From: Herbihabitans rhizosphaerae | GTDB lineage: Bacteria; Actinomycetota; Actinomycetes; Mycobacteriales; Pseudonocardiaceae | Length of the DNA stretch: 64,000 nt | NCBI RefSeq assembly: GCF_004216555.1 | Contig: NZ_SGWQ01000003.1 | Span: 48,146 to 112,145 of the forward strand | Direction: 5' to 3' | Shown: in pieces, positions 24,841 to 33,930 of the stretch | Layout of the letters: each line of letters opens with the position of its first letter | How positions within the stretch are numbered: the stretch's first letter is position 1 | Notes under the pieces: model-generated | The model's database searches: none | Told to the model about the DNA's origin: nothing | Seen by the model: only the letters and a program-made list of their open reading frames with translations | Translations under genes and position numbers: made by a program

Positions 24841-25878
24841 TCACCGGCTTCGGGCCACCACGTAGTCGGCGAGCGACTCCAGCGCGTCGCGTGCGGCACA
24901 GGTCGGCAGGTCGGACACGGCAGCGCGAGCCCGCTCGGCGTACTCACCGAGAGTAGCCATCGCACGGTCCAGACCGGGTGACGAACGCAGCAGGTGCAAC
25001 GCTTCGTGCACCTCGTCGTCGTCGGTGATCGGACCGGACAGCAGCTGCGACAGCCGGGCGTCCGCGTTCTCCGCGAGCGCGTACAACATCGGCAGCGTCT
25101 TGACGCCCTCGCGCAGATCGGTGCCCGGCGTCTTGCCCGACTCGTCGGCAGGCGACGCGATGTCGATGATGTCGTCGGAGATCTGGAACGCGGTGCCGAT
25201 GATCTCCCCGTAGGCGTACAGCGCGTCGATCTGGCCGCGCGGCGCGCCGGAGAACATCCCGCCGTACCGGCCGGCGGTGGCGATCAGCGACCCGGTTTTC
25301 TGCGCGATCACCGTGAGGTAGTGGTCCACCCGGTCCTCGCCGTCGGACGGGCCGACGGTCTCGCGCATCTGCCCGGTGACGAGCTGGCCGAAGGTCTCCG
25401 CGATCATCCGCGCGGCGTCGGTGCCCAGATCGGCGCACAACCGGGAGGCGTGCGCGAACAGGAAGTCACCGGTGAGGATCGCGACGCTGTTGTCCCAGCG
25501 GGCGTTCACGCTCGCCTCGCCGCGCCGCATCGTGGCTTCGTCCATCACGTCGTCGTGGTACAGCGTGGCCAGGTGCACCAGCTCCACCACCGCGGCCGAG
25601 ACGATCACGTCGTCGGTGTTGCCGTCGTTGAACTGCGCGGCGAGCAGGGTGAACAGCGGCCGGAACCGCTTGCCGCCCGCGTTCACCAGGTGCAGTGCCG
25701 CGTCGTGCACCACGGAGACGTCGCTGTGCACGACCTCCCGCAGCAGTGTCTCGACCCGGCCGAGGCCGTCGACCACGGTGTCCAGCAGTGCCGGATCGGC
25801 CCCGGCGAGGCCCAGCGATGCCCGCAGATCCGGCACGGCGTACTCCGCCGCCGCTGCGGCGCTGTTGTTGGCTGTCAC
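24841..25878 (-). CDS. Polyprenyl diphosphate synthase
   Basis: A 345-residue trans-isoprenyl diphosphate synthase, probably making the C40-C45 side chain of menaquinone. Both aspartate-rich motifs are present: DDVMD in LYHDDVMDE (first) and DDIID in QISDDIIDI (second), with the GGKRFRP substrate segment before them. The start is taken as GTG 25878 (VTANNSAAA). The open frame continues far upstream but without family similarity. It resembles mycobacterial GrcC1. The next gene upstream on the same strand is a methyltransferase, ending 92 bases away. Confidence 0.93.
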   Translation of the reverse strand: MTANNSAAAAAEYAVPDLRASLGLAGADPALLDTVVDGLGRVETLLREVVHSDVSVVHDAALHLVNAGGKRFRPLFTLLAAQFNDGNTDDVIVSAAVVELVHLATLYHDDVMDEATMRRGEASVNARWDNSVAILTGDFLFAHASRLCADLGTDAARMIAETFGQLVTGQMRETVGPSDGEDRVDHYLTVIAQKTGSLIATAGRYGGMFSGAPRGQIDALYAYGEIIGTAFQISDDIIDIASPADESGKTPGTDLREGVKTLPMLYALAENADARLSQLLSGPITDDDEVHEALHLLRSSPGLDRAMATLGEYAERARAAVSDLPTCAARDALESLADYVVARSR

Positions 25879-25970
25879 GTCGCGGCTCCCCCGCTGGCCG
25901 GTGTCAGGAACCCCAGCGTAACCGGGCAAACCTGAGTGAGCGGGGGCACGTGACGGTGTTAACCCTGGTG

Positions 25971-27452
25971 TCAGCCCTGGTTGCGGGCCTTGCGGAAGGC
26001 GGCCAGGAACATGTGCGGGTTGCCGCCGTCCAGGTCGGGCGGGTGCACGGCCTCGGCGACCAGTCCGGCCAGCACGTCCCGGTCGGCGTTGGTGATCGCC
26101 GGATTGCGGCGCAACTCGGCGTCCACGAGCGCCCTGGTCAGCTCGTCGCGGCGGGTCGCGCTGATGCCCGGCGGCTCCTTGCGCTCGGCGTACACCAGCT
26201 CGAACCCGGCGCGCTCGAACATGGCGATCTTGTCCGACAGCCGGGCCGGGGTGAAGTACGGCGACACCGTCGCGCGCAGTTGCTCGGAGACCGCGTCCGG
26301 GTCGCCGTAGTCGAACAGGAACTCGATCACCAGCCCGTCGTCGACCAGCACTCGGTGCAGTTCGTGCAGCAGCGCCTGCGGGTCGGCGTGGATCTCCAGC
26401 GTGGCGGTGAGCAGCGCGGCCTCGACGCTGCCCGCCTCGCGCTCGGTGTTCTGCGGGTCCTCGACGGAGAAGTTGGCCGTGCTGCTGGTCAACTCGGCCA
26501 TCCTGCGCGCGGCGCCGATCACCGCCGGCTGCACGTCGATGCCCACGGTGAACGGGAAGTACTGGGCGGCGATCAGCGAGGAGTGCCCGTCGCGGCACCC
26601 GACGTCGAGCAGCATGCCGTCCTGGGAGGCGCCCAGTTCGAGCAGCAACTGGCACGCCTCGATCACCGCGGACCGCCCGCCCGGCGCCGGAATCGGCACG
26701 CCGAAGTAGCTGGCCCTGCGCACCGGCGACATCGCGTCGATCTCGATCAGCGGCAGCCGGTCGATCGGCGCCGACCAGGTCTCGGCGAACACCAGCACCT
26801 GGTCGACCGTCGGCGGCATGCCGGCCTTGGCGTCGCGCCGGGGCGCCGACTTGGCCAGCGGGCCGGCGGTGTCCAGCACGGCGACGGCCGGGTGGCGGCG
26901 GTCGGCGTCCGGCTCGGCCAGCGCCTCGGGCTCGTCGGTGGCCGAGTCGTGCCGCTCCCAGTGCCGCAGCACCAGCCCGCCCTGCTCGTAGTCGCGCAGC
27001 CGGCCGGCCGCCGCGCGCGGCTCGGGTCGGGGCGCGATGTCGTACTGGTACACCAAGTCCACGAACAGACCGTCGCGCCCGGAGATCACCTTCGCCACGG
27101 ACGAGTAGACCCCGTCGGGTGACACGCTTCCGCCGCGGACGATCAGGTCCGCCCCCGTGTCGGGCAGGGCGTCCAGCGCGGAGAGTCCGGCGAAGTCGAC
27201 CCCCTCGAAGTCGGCGTACCGCAGGCCCGCCGCCTCGATCAGTTCGGGATCGACGTCGACGCCGGTGGTGTACCTGGAGCCGAAGTTCTCGTGCAGCCAC
27301 ACGGTCAACCAGCCGGTGCCGCAACCGAGATCGATCACGCGCGGGGTCACGTCGAGGTAGTCCAGCACCACCTCACGCATCCGCTCGAGGGTGGCGCGTC
27401 CGCCCGGCGGCAACCGCCGGTCCTCCGCGCGCACGGGGCCGGGTGAACACAT
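25971..27452 (-). CDS. Protein with two class I methyltransferase domains
   Basis: A 493-residue protein with two Rossmann methyltransferase domains in tandem. The first (about residues 25-200) has motif I VIDLGCGTGW and VDVDPELIEAA. The second (about 260-430) has motif I LLDVGCRDGHS, IDVQPAVIGAA and a C-terminal FLAAFRKAR end. The middle (about 180-235) is poorly conserved and polar. The ATG at 27452 has GAGG seven bases upstream, and a GTG lies six bases further. The substrates are unknown. It shares strand and proximity with the polyprenyl synthase, so a role in quinone or glycolipid methylation is possible but unproven. Confidence 0.75.
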   Translation of the reverse strand: MCSPGPVRAEDRRLPPGGRATLERMREVVLDYLDVTPRVIDLGCGTGWLTVWLHENFGSRYTTGVDVDPELIEAAGLRYADFEGVDFAGLSALDALPDTGADLIVRGGSVSPDGVYSSVAKVISGRDGLFVDLVYQYDIAPRPEPRAAAGRLRDYEQGGLVLRHWERHDSATDEPEALAEPDADRRHPAVAVLDTAGPLAKSAPRRDAKAGMPPTVDQVLVFAETWSAPIDRLPLIEIDAMSPVRRASYFGVPIPAPGGRSAVIEACQLLLELGASQDGMLLDVGCRDGHSSLIAAQYFPFTVGIDVQPAVIGAARRMAELTSSTANFSVEDPQNTEREAGSVEAALLTATLEIHADPQALLHELHRVLVDDGLVIEFLFDYGDPDAVSEQLRATVSPYFTPARLSDKIAMFERAGFELVYAERKEPPGISATRRDELTRALVDAELRRNPAITNADRDVLAGLVAEAVHPPDLDGGNPHMFLAAFRKARNQG

Positions 27453-27655
27453 GGGCACCTCACAAATGACGCACTCCTCGGCGGAAAATCCGCCGCTGGC
27501 ACTCGGTTAGACGGAGTCGGTGCTCCGCGATGCTGACGAAATCGCCGGTGAATGTGTGCCGTCCAGACGAAGCAGGGGGTGATAGGGGTTGTCGGTCCCC
27601 TGGCCCCAGAGCAGCGTTTGAGGCCACGGCACGACGCGGTTCGGGGAGGTAGGAC

Positions 27656-28219
27656 ATGAGCACGGCGCAAACCATCCGACCGGTGGCCGAGCCGTCCGAG
27701 GACGCGCTGCGGACCGTGCTCGCGGCCCTGGCCGGAACGCTCGAACCGGCGCCGCCGCCCATCGATTCCACCCTCGACGCGATCCGGAGTCCGTTGCTGC
27801 GCAGGGCTTTCCGGCTGTGCGGCTGCCGCGATCAGGCCGAGGATCTCGTGCAGTCGACGTTCGAGCGGTTGCTCAGCAGGCGGACCACGCTCACCGGGAT
27901 CGGGCGGCTGGAGTCCTACGCGCAGCGGGTGCTGCACTCGATCTTCGTGGACGAGCGCAGGACGTCCGGCCGCGCCCGCGAAGTTCTGGTAGCAAACATT
28001 CCCGAACTATCCATTCCGGTACCGGACGATGACGGCGAGAGCACCGTGCTCCAGCGCCTGGCCGAACTGCCGACGCGCCAGAAGATCGCGCTGTGGCTGC
28101 GGTTCGGCCAGGACCTCTCGGTCGAGGAGACGGCCACCCGGATGGGCTGCACCGCGTCCAGCGTGACAAGTCAGACCTCGCGCGGACTGCGGGCTTTACG
28201 AACGGCCATCGCGGGTTGA
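27656..28219 (+). CDS. ECF-type RNA polymerase sigma factor
   Basis: A 187-residue sigma-70 family protein with region 2 (AFRLCGCRDQAEDLVQSTFERL, shown here by its conserved DQAEDLVQ) and region 4 (LPTRQKIALWLRFGQDLSVE, then RMGCTASSVTSQTSRGLRAL), separated by a short linker. It resembles the SigE/sigma-70 SAV types that recognise own promoters. Its start ATG follows GGGGAGG. No anti-sigma gene is adjacent. Instead an AAA+ ATPase gene follows after 23 bases and a Ser/Thr kinase after that. Region 2 is followed by an unusual region rich in acidic residues (VPDDDGEST). Confidence 0.88.
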   Translation: MSTAQTIRPVAEPSEDALRTVLAALAGTLEPAPPPIDSTLDAIRSPLLRRAFRLCGCRDQAEDLVQSTFERLLSRRTTLTGIGRLESYAQRVLHSIFVDERRTSGRAREVLVANIPELSIPVPDDDGESTVLQRLAELPTRQKIALWLRFGQDLSVEETATRMGCTASSVTSQTSRGLRALRTAIAG

Positions 28220-28242
28220 TCACTTGTGCCTAGGGTGGCGGT

Positions 28243-29652
28243 ATGACCGACTCCGCTGTCGACCCGTCGGACGCCATCGAACTCGCCACGTCGCTGCGCG
28301 CGATGCTGGACGCCGCCACCGCGGCCCTGCCGAGCCGGGGTGACTCGCCGCTGGTCCGCGCGATCACCGACCACCTCGGCTGCCCGCTCAACCAGATCCC
28401 GAACGTCACCGCGAGATGGGCCGCGTGGGAGCACGCCAACCTGCATCGCGGCATCGAGGCGTACCTGGCCGAGTACTCGCCGGACGCGGCCTGGTTCGGC
28501 GTCGGCGGCTCCGGCCGCAGCCACTCCGACCTGATCGATCTGCTGACCTCGCAGGGCACGGTGGCCGACATCGGCCCGGTGGACTACGCGAGCGTGGCGG
28601 TCGGACCGGACACCAGCGTGGACGCCGTCCAGTTCGGCCTCGTCCAGGCGGTCGCACCGGGCGGCGAGCCGGTCGTCGTGGTGGTCCGCGGCTCGAATCC
28701 GTACCACGGCGACCAGTCCTGCACGCTGCAGGTGCTCGCGGTCGACCGGGCCGTGGCGACCACCGTCCGCGAGCGGGTCGAGGACCTGATGCGCGAGCGC
28801 GACGTGTTCCGCGGCCAGGTCCTCTCCTTCGGGTTCAGCGAGCATCGGGGCAACAAGCTGGTGTCCTTCCAGCCGCGCCCGTCGCTGACCGCCGACGACG
28901 TGGTGCTCCCGCCGGGCGTGCTGGACACGATCGAGCGGCACGTCGTGCTCGCCGAGGCACGGGCGGACACGCTGCGCGCCGCCGGCCAGCACCTCAAACG
29001 CGGCCTGCTGCTGCACGGCCCGCCGGGCACCGGCAAGACGCACACGATCCGCTACCTGGAGAGCCGCATGGCCGACACGACGGTCGTGCTGGTGGCCGGC
29101 AAGGCGCTCTCCATGATCGGCGAGGCCACGGCACTGGCGCGGCGGCTGCAGCCGTCGGTCGTGGTGGTCGAGGACGTCGACCTGATCGCGCAGGACCGCT
29201 CCTACGGCTCGATGGGTGCCAGCAATCCGTTGCTGTTCCAGTTGCTCAACGAGCTGGACGGGATCGGCGCGGACGCGAACGTGACCTTCGTGCTGACCAC
29301 CAACCGGGTCGAGGTGCTCGAGCACGCGCTGACCGACCGGCCGGGACGAGTCGACCTCGCGGTGGAGATCCCCCGTCCGGACGCGGACTGCCGGGAGCAG
29401 CTGCTGCGGCGGTACACGCGGGACGTGACGCTGCGCGTGCCGGACGCCGGAGACATCGTGGCCGCCACCGACGGCGTGACCGCGTCGTTCATCCGGGAAC
29501 TGGCGCGCAGGGCGGTGTTGCGCGCCGCCGACGAGGCGACCGACGGCGAGCTGGTGCTGGACGAGCCGACCGTGCGCGGCGCGTTGGACGACCTGCTCGA
29601 CGAGCGCAACGCGTTGACGCGAACCGTTCTCGGCGGACGGGCCGCCGGGTAG
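28243..29652 (+). CDS. AAA+ ATPase (FtsH/CDC48 class)
   Basis: A 469-residue protein. The N-terminal 240 residues are a domain I do not recognise. The AAA+ module follows: Walker A HGPPGTGKTH at about residue 262, Walker B VVVVEDVDLIAQD, sensor 1 TTNRVE and the arginine-finger segment DRPGRVDLAVEIPRPD. The C-terminal helical lid runs to about residue 455. No protease or membrane part is attached, so it is a soluble remodelling or regulatory ATPase. It sits between the sigma factor and the kinase, probably in one operon (gaps of 23 and 40 bases). Its N-terminal domain may be what binds its partner. Confidence 0.88.
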   Translation: MTDSAVDPSDAIELATSLRAMLDAATAALPSRGDSPLVRAITDHLGCPLNQIPNVTARWAAWEHANLHRGIEAYLAEYSPDAAWFGVGGSGRSHSDLIDLLTSQGTVADIGPVDYASVAVGPDTSVDAVQFGLVQAVAPGGEPVVVVVRGSNPYHGDQSCTLQVLAVDRAVATTVRERVEDLMRERDVFRGQVLSFGFSEHRGNKLVSFQPRPSLTADDVVLPPGVLDTIERHVVLAEARADTLRAAGQHLKRGLLLHGPPGTGKTHTIRYLESRMADTTVVLVAGKALSMIGEATALARRLQPSVVVVEDVDLIAQDRSYGSMGASNPLLFQLLNELDGIGADANVTFVLTTNRVEVLEHALTDRPGRVDLAVEIPRPDADCREQLLRRYTRDVTLRVPDAGDIVAATDGVTASFIRELARRAVLRAADEATDGELVLDEPTVRGALDDLLDERNALTRTVLGGRAAG

Positions 29653-29692
29653 CCTCTTCCGCGTTGATCACCGGGGAACTCCAGAGGAGACC

Positions 29693-31477
29693 ATGGACGA
29701 GCCGCTGTTCGGGCGGTACCGCATCCACGAGTTGCTCGGGCGCGGCGGCATGGGCGAGGTCTACCGCGCGTTCGACACCGTGCACCAGCGCATGATCGCG
29801 TTGAAGCGGCTGCCGGCATCGGTGACCGACGCGGAGTTCCGTGCCCGGTTCACCCGCGAGGCGCGGATCGTGGCGAACCTGCGCCACCCGAATGTCGTGC
29901 CGGTCAACGACTTCGGCGAGATCGACGGTCAGTTGTACCTGGACATGCTGCTGGTCGACGGCAGTGATCTGGGCGACGAGATCACGGCGGGGCGGATCGA
30001 TCCGGCGCGAATGGTCCGGATCCTGGCCCAGGTGGCGAGCGCGCTGGACGCGGCGCACGCGAACGGGCTGCTGCACCGGGACGTGAAGCCGTCCAACATG
30101 TTGATCGGCCCGAACGATCACGCCTACCTGGCCGACTTCGGCATCGCGCGGTCCACCTCGGCGGAGGCCACCGCGCTCACCGAGTCCGGCGTGCTGGTCG
30201 GTTCGCTGGACTACATCGCGCCGGAGCGGCTGTCCTCCGGTACCGCGATCGATCGGCGGTCCGACGTGTACTCGCTGGCCTGCGTGCTGTTCCAGTGCCT
30301 GACCGGGCGGCTGCCGCATCCTGCGTCCGAGCCGGCCGCCAAGATCACCGCGCACCTGTTCGAGCCGCCGCCGGTGCCGTCGCGGCTGATGCCGCACATC
30401 AGCCCGGCACTGGACGCGGTGGTCGCGCGCGGCATGGCGAAGAACCCGGCCGACCGGTACGCGAGCGCGTCGGAGTTGATCACCGCGGCGGACGCGGCCC
30501 TGCGCGGCGCCACCACCATCGCCTGGGCGGCGCCTCCACCGCGGCGGCAGGCTCGCCGTACCGGAATGGTCGTGGCCGCCGTGCTGACCACGCTGGCCGT
30601 CGCCGCCGTGTTGATCACTGGCTTGGCGGCTCCCGGCTGGATGCGCCCGGCCGATGACGACCCGCCCGCCCAGGCCGCACAGGCCAGCGCGCCGACGACG
30701 AGTGCCCTCCCGGCGCCGGCCCGAACGGGAATCCTGGCCGCCGCGGCGAACGGTCGGCTCCGGGTCGGAGTCCGCTTCGACATGCCGGGAATCGGGCAGC
30801 GCGATTCCGCCGGGGTACTCACCGGATTCGACATCGACATCGCCCGCTCGATCGCGCGGGCACTCGGCGTGGACACGAAGGCGATCGAATTCAAGTCGGT
30901 GACCGGCGCGTCCGCACAGCCCGCGTTGACCAACGGGCAGGTGGACTTCGTCGTCGCGTCCTACATCATCACCGAGGAGCGCAAGAAGGCGGTCGACTTC
31001 GTCGGCCCGTATCTCCTCGCCAACGCGGACCTGTTGGCCAGGACCGGCGACTCCTCGATCACCGGCGCGGAATCGTTGCGCGGCAAGAAGGTCTGCGTCC
31101 TGACCGGCTCGACGCTCGCGGCGACCTTCCCGCAGCGGGCGCCGGGCGCCGAGGTGGTGTCACTGCCGGGAATCGCGGAGTGCGTCGCCGCGCTGACGAG
31201 TGGACAGGTCGACGCGGTGGCCAACGACAACACCCTGCTCGCCGGCCAGGCCATGCTGAAACCCGGCCAGCTCCGACTGGTGAACAAGCCGTTCGGTGAC
31301 AGCTATCGATTGGGCATCGCGGTCAACAAGAACGACCCGGACGGACGCCGAGCCGTCGCCGAGGCGCTGGAGAGGTTCGAGCAGTCCGGCGAGTGGCGGC
31401 AATCGCTGCGCAAGGCGTTCGGCGGCGTGCCGGGCTTCCCGATTCCGGACCAGCCGCCGGCGGTCACCGAACGCTAG
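29693..31477 (+). CDS. Ser/Thr kinase fused to extracellular solute-binding domain
   Basis: A 594-residue receptor kinase. The Hanks-type kinase domain (about 8-270) has the glycine loop GRGGMGEVY (16-24), catalytic lysine K38, HRD at 128-130, DFG at 148-150 and APE at 176-178. One membrane helix (about 291-313) follows a basic stretch. Outside, after a Pro/Thr linker, is an SBP family 3 domain (about 345-580: GFDIDIARSIARALGV, then GQVDFVVASYIITEERKKAV). That family binds amino acids such as glutamate or glutamine in ABC importers. I infer direct sensing of a small amino compound coupled to phosphorylation. It has no PASTA repeats. Confidence 0.92.
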   Translation: MDEPLFGRYRIHELLGRGGMGEVYRAFDTVHQRMIALKRLPASVTDAEFRARFTREARIVANLRHPNVVPVNDFGEIDGQLYLDMLLVDGSDLGDEITAGRIDPARMVRILAQVASALDAAHANGLLHRDVKPSNMLIGPNDHAYLADFGIARSTSAEATALTESGVLVGSLDYIAPERLSSGTAIDRRSDVYSLACVLFQCLTGRLPHPASEPAAKITAHLFEPPPVPSRLMPHISPALDAVVARGMAKNPADRYASASELITAADAALRGATTIAWAAPPPRRQARRTGMVVAAVLTTLAVAAVLITGLAAPGWMRPADDDPPAQAAQASAPTTSALPAPARTGILAAAANGRLRVGVRFDMPGIGQRDSAGVLTGFDIDIARSIARALGVDTKAIEFKSVTGASAQPALTNGQVDFVVASYIITEERKKAVDFVGPYLLANADLLARTGDSSITGAESLRGKKVCVLTGSTLAATFPQRAPGAEVVSLPGIAECVAALTSGQVDAVANDNTLLAGQAMLKPGQLRLVNKPFGDSYRLGIAVNKNDPDGRRAVAEALERFEQSGEWRQSLRKAFGGVPGFPIPDQPPAVTER

Positions 31478-31743
31478 CGTCGGGCTCACGCCCCACCGCG
31501 GCTCGCCGTGCGAAGGTGTCAACAATGATTAACGCGGTGCGCCGAAAACCATTACGCACCACGAATAGCTGCGCCAAACGCGTGATGAAGGCTGCCCACA
31601 TGTTAACTACGAATCAGTAGTGTTACCGACGCGTGGCACGCTTTTCGCGTGCACCCCGGCGACCGTCCGCCGTCCGTTGTCACCGGAGCGGCAAGTCCTC
31701 AAGACTGTGCTCGTCCACAAGGCGATAAGAGGGCGAACCACTC
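31478..31743. other. Gap between receptor kinase and CvnA gene
   Basis: These 266 bases contain no recognisable gene. Its left part is AT-richer (around 31500-31625). A small hairpin, GCACGC(31636-31641)/GCGTGC(31647-31652) with loop TTTTC, follows. A promoter for cvnA probably lies here, but no clear box pair is seen. Confidence 0.4.
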
Positions 31744-33930
31744 ATGACCGGGCGTCAAATCCTCTCCGGCCGTTCAGTGCGCGGAAAACTGACCCAGATT
31801 CTCGCGATTTCATTGGCGATCATTCTCGGCCTGATCGGCTACGCCATGGTCGGCGAGTTGAGCCGCTACCGTGCGGTGACCGAGGCCGTCGAGCCGGTGC
31901 CGCTCGCGTTGACCATCCAGGACTCGATTCACGAATTGCAACGCGAACGCGGAATGACCAACGGCTTGCTCGGCGGCGACACCCGATTCGCCGACACGAT
32001 CGCCGACCAGCGGCACGCGACCGACGCCGCCCTCCGTGACCTGCGCGGCCACCTCGAACCGGACGAACACCGGGTGGCCGATGCCCTGCGCACGCTGGAC
32101 GGGCTGGCATCGGTCCGCACGGGAACGGACACGAGAAGCGCGGGCCGGGCACAGACCTTCGACTTCTACACCACCGCGATCGTCGGCCTCACCCGCGTCG
32201 AGCTGACCGGCACCGGCGCCGACGACACCGCTCTGCGCGACGGGCTGGCCGCACTCCGGACGCTCGGCGACGTGAAGGAGACCGCGGCCCGCGAGCGCGG
32301 GTTTCTCAACGGTGTGTTCGCCGCCGGCCGCTTCACCGGCGACGACTACGTCAGGTTCAGTGAGATCCGGGCCGCGAAGCTCGCCGCGGCCGACGAGTTC
32401 GGCAGACACGCCACCGCCGAACAGAACGATCGGTTCACCGCCGTGCTCGGCTCGATCGCGGCGACGACCGCGGCGAGGTACGAGCACACCGCGCTGCTCG
32501 GCGCGGCCGGCCCCGTACCGGGGCGGGTCGACCCGCTGGAGTGGTGGTCGTCGATGACCAAGGTGATCGACGACCTGCGTGACGTGCAGCGCTCGATCGG
32601 CCAGGACATCGCCGGGCACGCCGACGCGCTGCACCGCGACGCCGTGATCGAGCTGCTGCTGGCCGCGCTGGCCGCCGTCGCCGTCGTCCTGGTGCTGATT
32701 CGCGTGGTGTACAAGGGAATCCGGTCGATCACCAGCCCGCTGGCCAGGCTCGCCCGCGACGCCGACACGGTGGCCGGCACCCACCTTCCCGAGGCCATCG
32801 CCGCCGTCCAGGACGGATCGCCGCCCGAGCCGCTGGAGCCGGTCGGCGTCAGCGTCGGCGACTCCTACACCGAGATCACCGTGCTCGCCGGCGCCATCGA
32901 CCGGGTGCGAACCTCGGCGATGACGCTGGCGACCGAGCAAGCCGTGCTGCGCCACAACGCGCGCCAGTCACTGGCCAACCTGGGCCGCCGCAACCAGAGC
33001 CTGCTGCGCCGGCAGATCAGCGCGATCAGCGAGTTCGAGCGCACCGAGCTGGATCCGGACGCGCTCGGCCGGCTGTTCCTGCTCGACCACCTGGCCACCC
33101 GGATGCGGCGCAACTCGGAGAGCCTGCTGGTGTTGGTCGGCGAGACGGGCCCGCGTCGGCCGAGCGCGCCGGTGTCGATCGTGGACGCCGTCCGGGCGGC
33201 GGTGTCCGAGGTGGAGGACTACACCAGGGTGCGGCTGCGCGACGTCGACCCGGTGTTCGTCCCCGGCTCGATCGTGCCCGACGTCGCGCACCTGCTCGCC
33301 GAGCTGATCGAGAACGGCCTGACGTTCTCCCCGCCGGACCGCGAGGTCGAGGTGCGGGGCAGGCGCGTCGCGGACGGATACCTGCTGGTGATCGTCGACC
33401 ATGGCATCGGGATGCCGGCGGAGGCGCTCGCCGAGGCGAACGCGAAGTTCCGCGGCGAGGACACCTTCCTCGTCGCGCCGACGCGGTTCCTCGGCCACCA
33501 CGTGATCGGTGCGCTCGCCGCGAACCTGGGCGCGCGGGTCCGGCTGGTGGAGTCGCCGACGTCCGGGGTCAGCGCCCGCGTGCTGCTGCCGACGGCGCTG
33601 CTGGCCGAGCCTCGACCGGTGCCGCCGAGTCCGCCCGAGCACCACTCCCCGCGCCCGATCGAGCGCCCGGTCGAGCGTCCGGCACAGCGCCCGTCGAAGG
33701 CGATCGCCTCACTCGCCGACGGCGGCGAGCGCACCAGCAGCGGGCTGCCCAAGCGATCCCGCCGGCCCGTGCCCGCCAGGCAAGCGCCCACGGGCACCGA
33801 CGCCGCCCGGCCCCCGGACGACGTGCGGGTGATGCTGTCGTCGTTCCGCGACGGCCACCGGCGCGGCAGTCGTACCCGGCCCGAACCGCACCCCGTCAGC
33901 CACACCGCGAGCGAAAAGGATCAGGCATGA
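31744..33930 (+). CDS. cvnA: CvnA-type sensor histidine kinase-like protein with NIT domain
   Basis: A 728-residue membrane protein: helix 1 (about 17-36), an extracellular nitrate/nitrite-sensing (NIT) helical domain (about 45-295, with ELQRERGMTNG and ERGFLNGVFAAG), and helix 2 (about 300-323). A HAMP-like region follows, then a GHKL ATPase domain (about 480-625: LLAELIENGLTFSPPD, DHGIGM). The last 100 residues are Pro/Arg-rich and disordered. This is the first protein of the conservon group known from Streptomyces (CvnA), which works with a roadblock protein and a small GTPase. The usual phospho-accepting histidine box is not obvious. The gene stops inside the cvnB start (ATGA). Confidence 0.9.
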   Translation: MTGRQILSGRSVRGKLTQILAISLAIILGLIGYAMVGELSRYRAVTEAVEPVPLALTIQDSIHELQRERGMTNGLLGGDTRFADTIADQRHATDAALRDLRGHLEPDEHRVADALRTLDGLASVRTGTDTRSAGRAQTFDFYTTAIVGLTRVELTGTGADDTALRDGLAALRTLGDVKETAARERGFLNGVFAAGRFTGDDYVRFSEIRAAKLAAADEFGRHATAEQNDRFTAVLGSIAATTAARYEHTALLGAAGPVPGRVDPLEWWSSMTKVIDDLRDVQRSIGQDIAGHADALHRDAVIELLLAALAAVAVVLVLIRVVYKGIRSITSPLARLARDADTVAGTHLPEAIAAVQDGSPPEPLEPVGVSVGDSYTEITVLAGAIDRVRTSAMTLATEQAVLRHNARQSLANLGRRNQSLLRRQISAISEFERTELDPDALGRLFLLDHLATRMRRNSESLLVLVGETGPRRPSAPVSIVDAVRAAVSEVEDYTRVRLRDVDPVFVPGSIVPDVAHLLAELIENGLTFSPPDREVEVRGRRVADGYLLVIVDHGIGMPAEALAEANAKFRGEDTFLVAPTRFLGHHVIGALAANLGARVRLVESPTSGVSARVLLPTALLAEPRPVPPSPPEHHSPRPIERPVERPAQRPSKAIASLADGGERTSSGLPKRSRRPVPARQAPTGTDAARPPDDVRVMLSSFRDGHRRGSRTRPEPHPVSHTASEKDQA

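Noticed and set aside
31636-31652. Hairpin GCACGC-TTTTC-GCGTGC as terminator of the receptor kinase gene
   Set aside because: The stem is only six base pairs, lies 160 bases after the stop and has no T tract; too weak to call.
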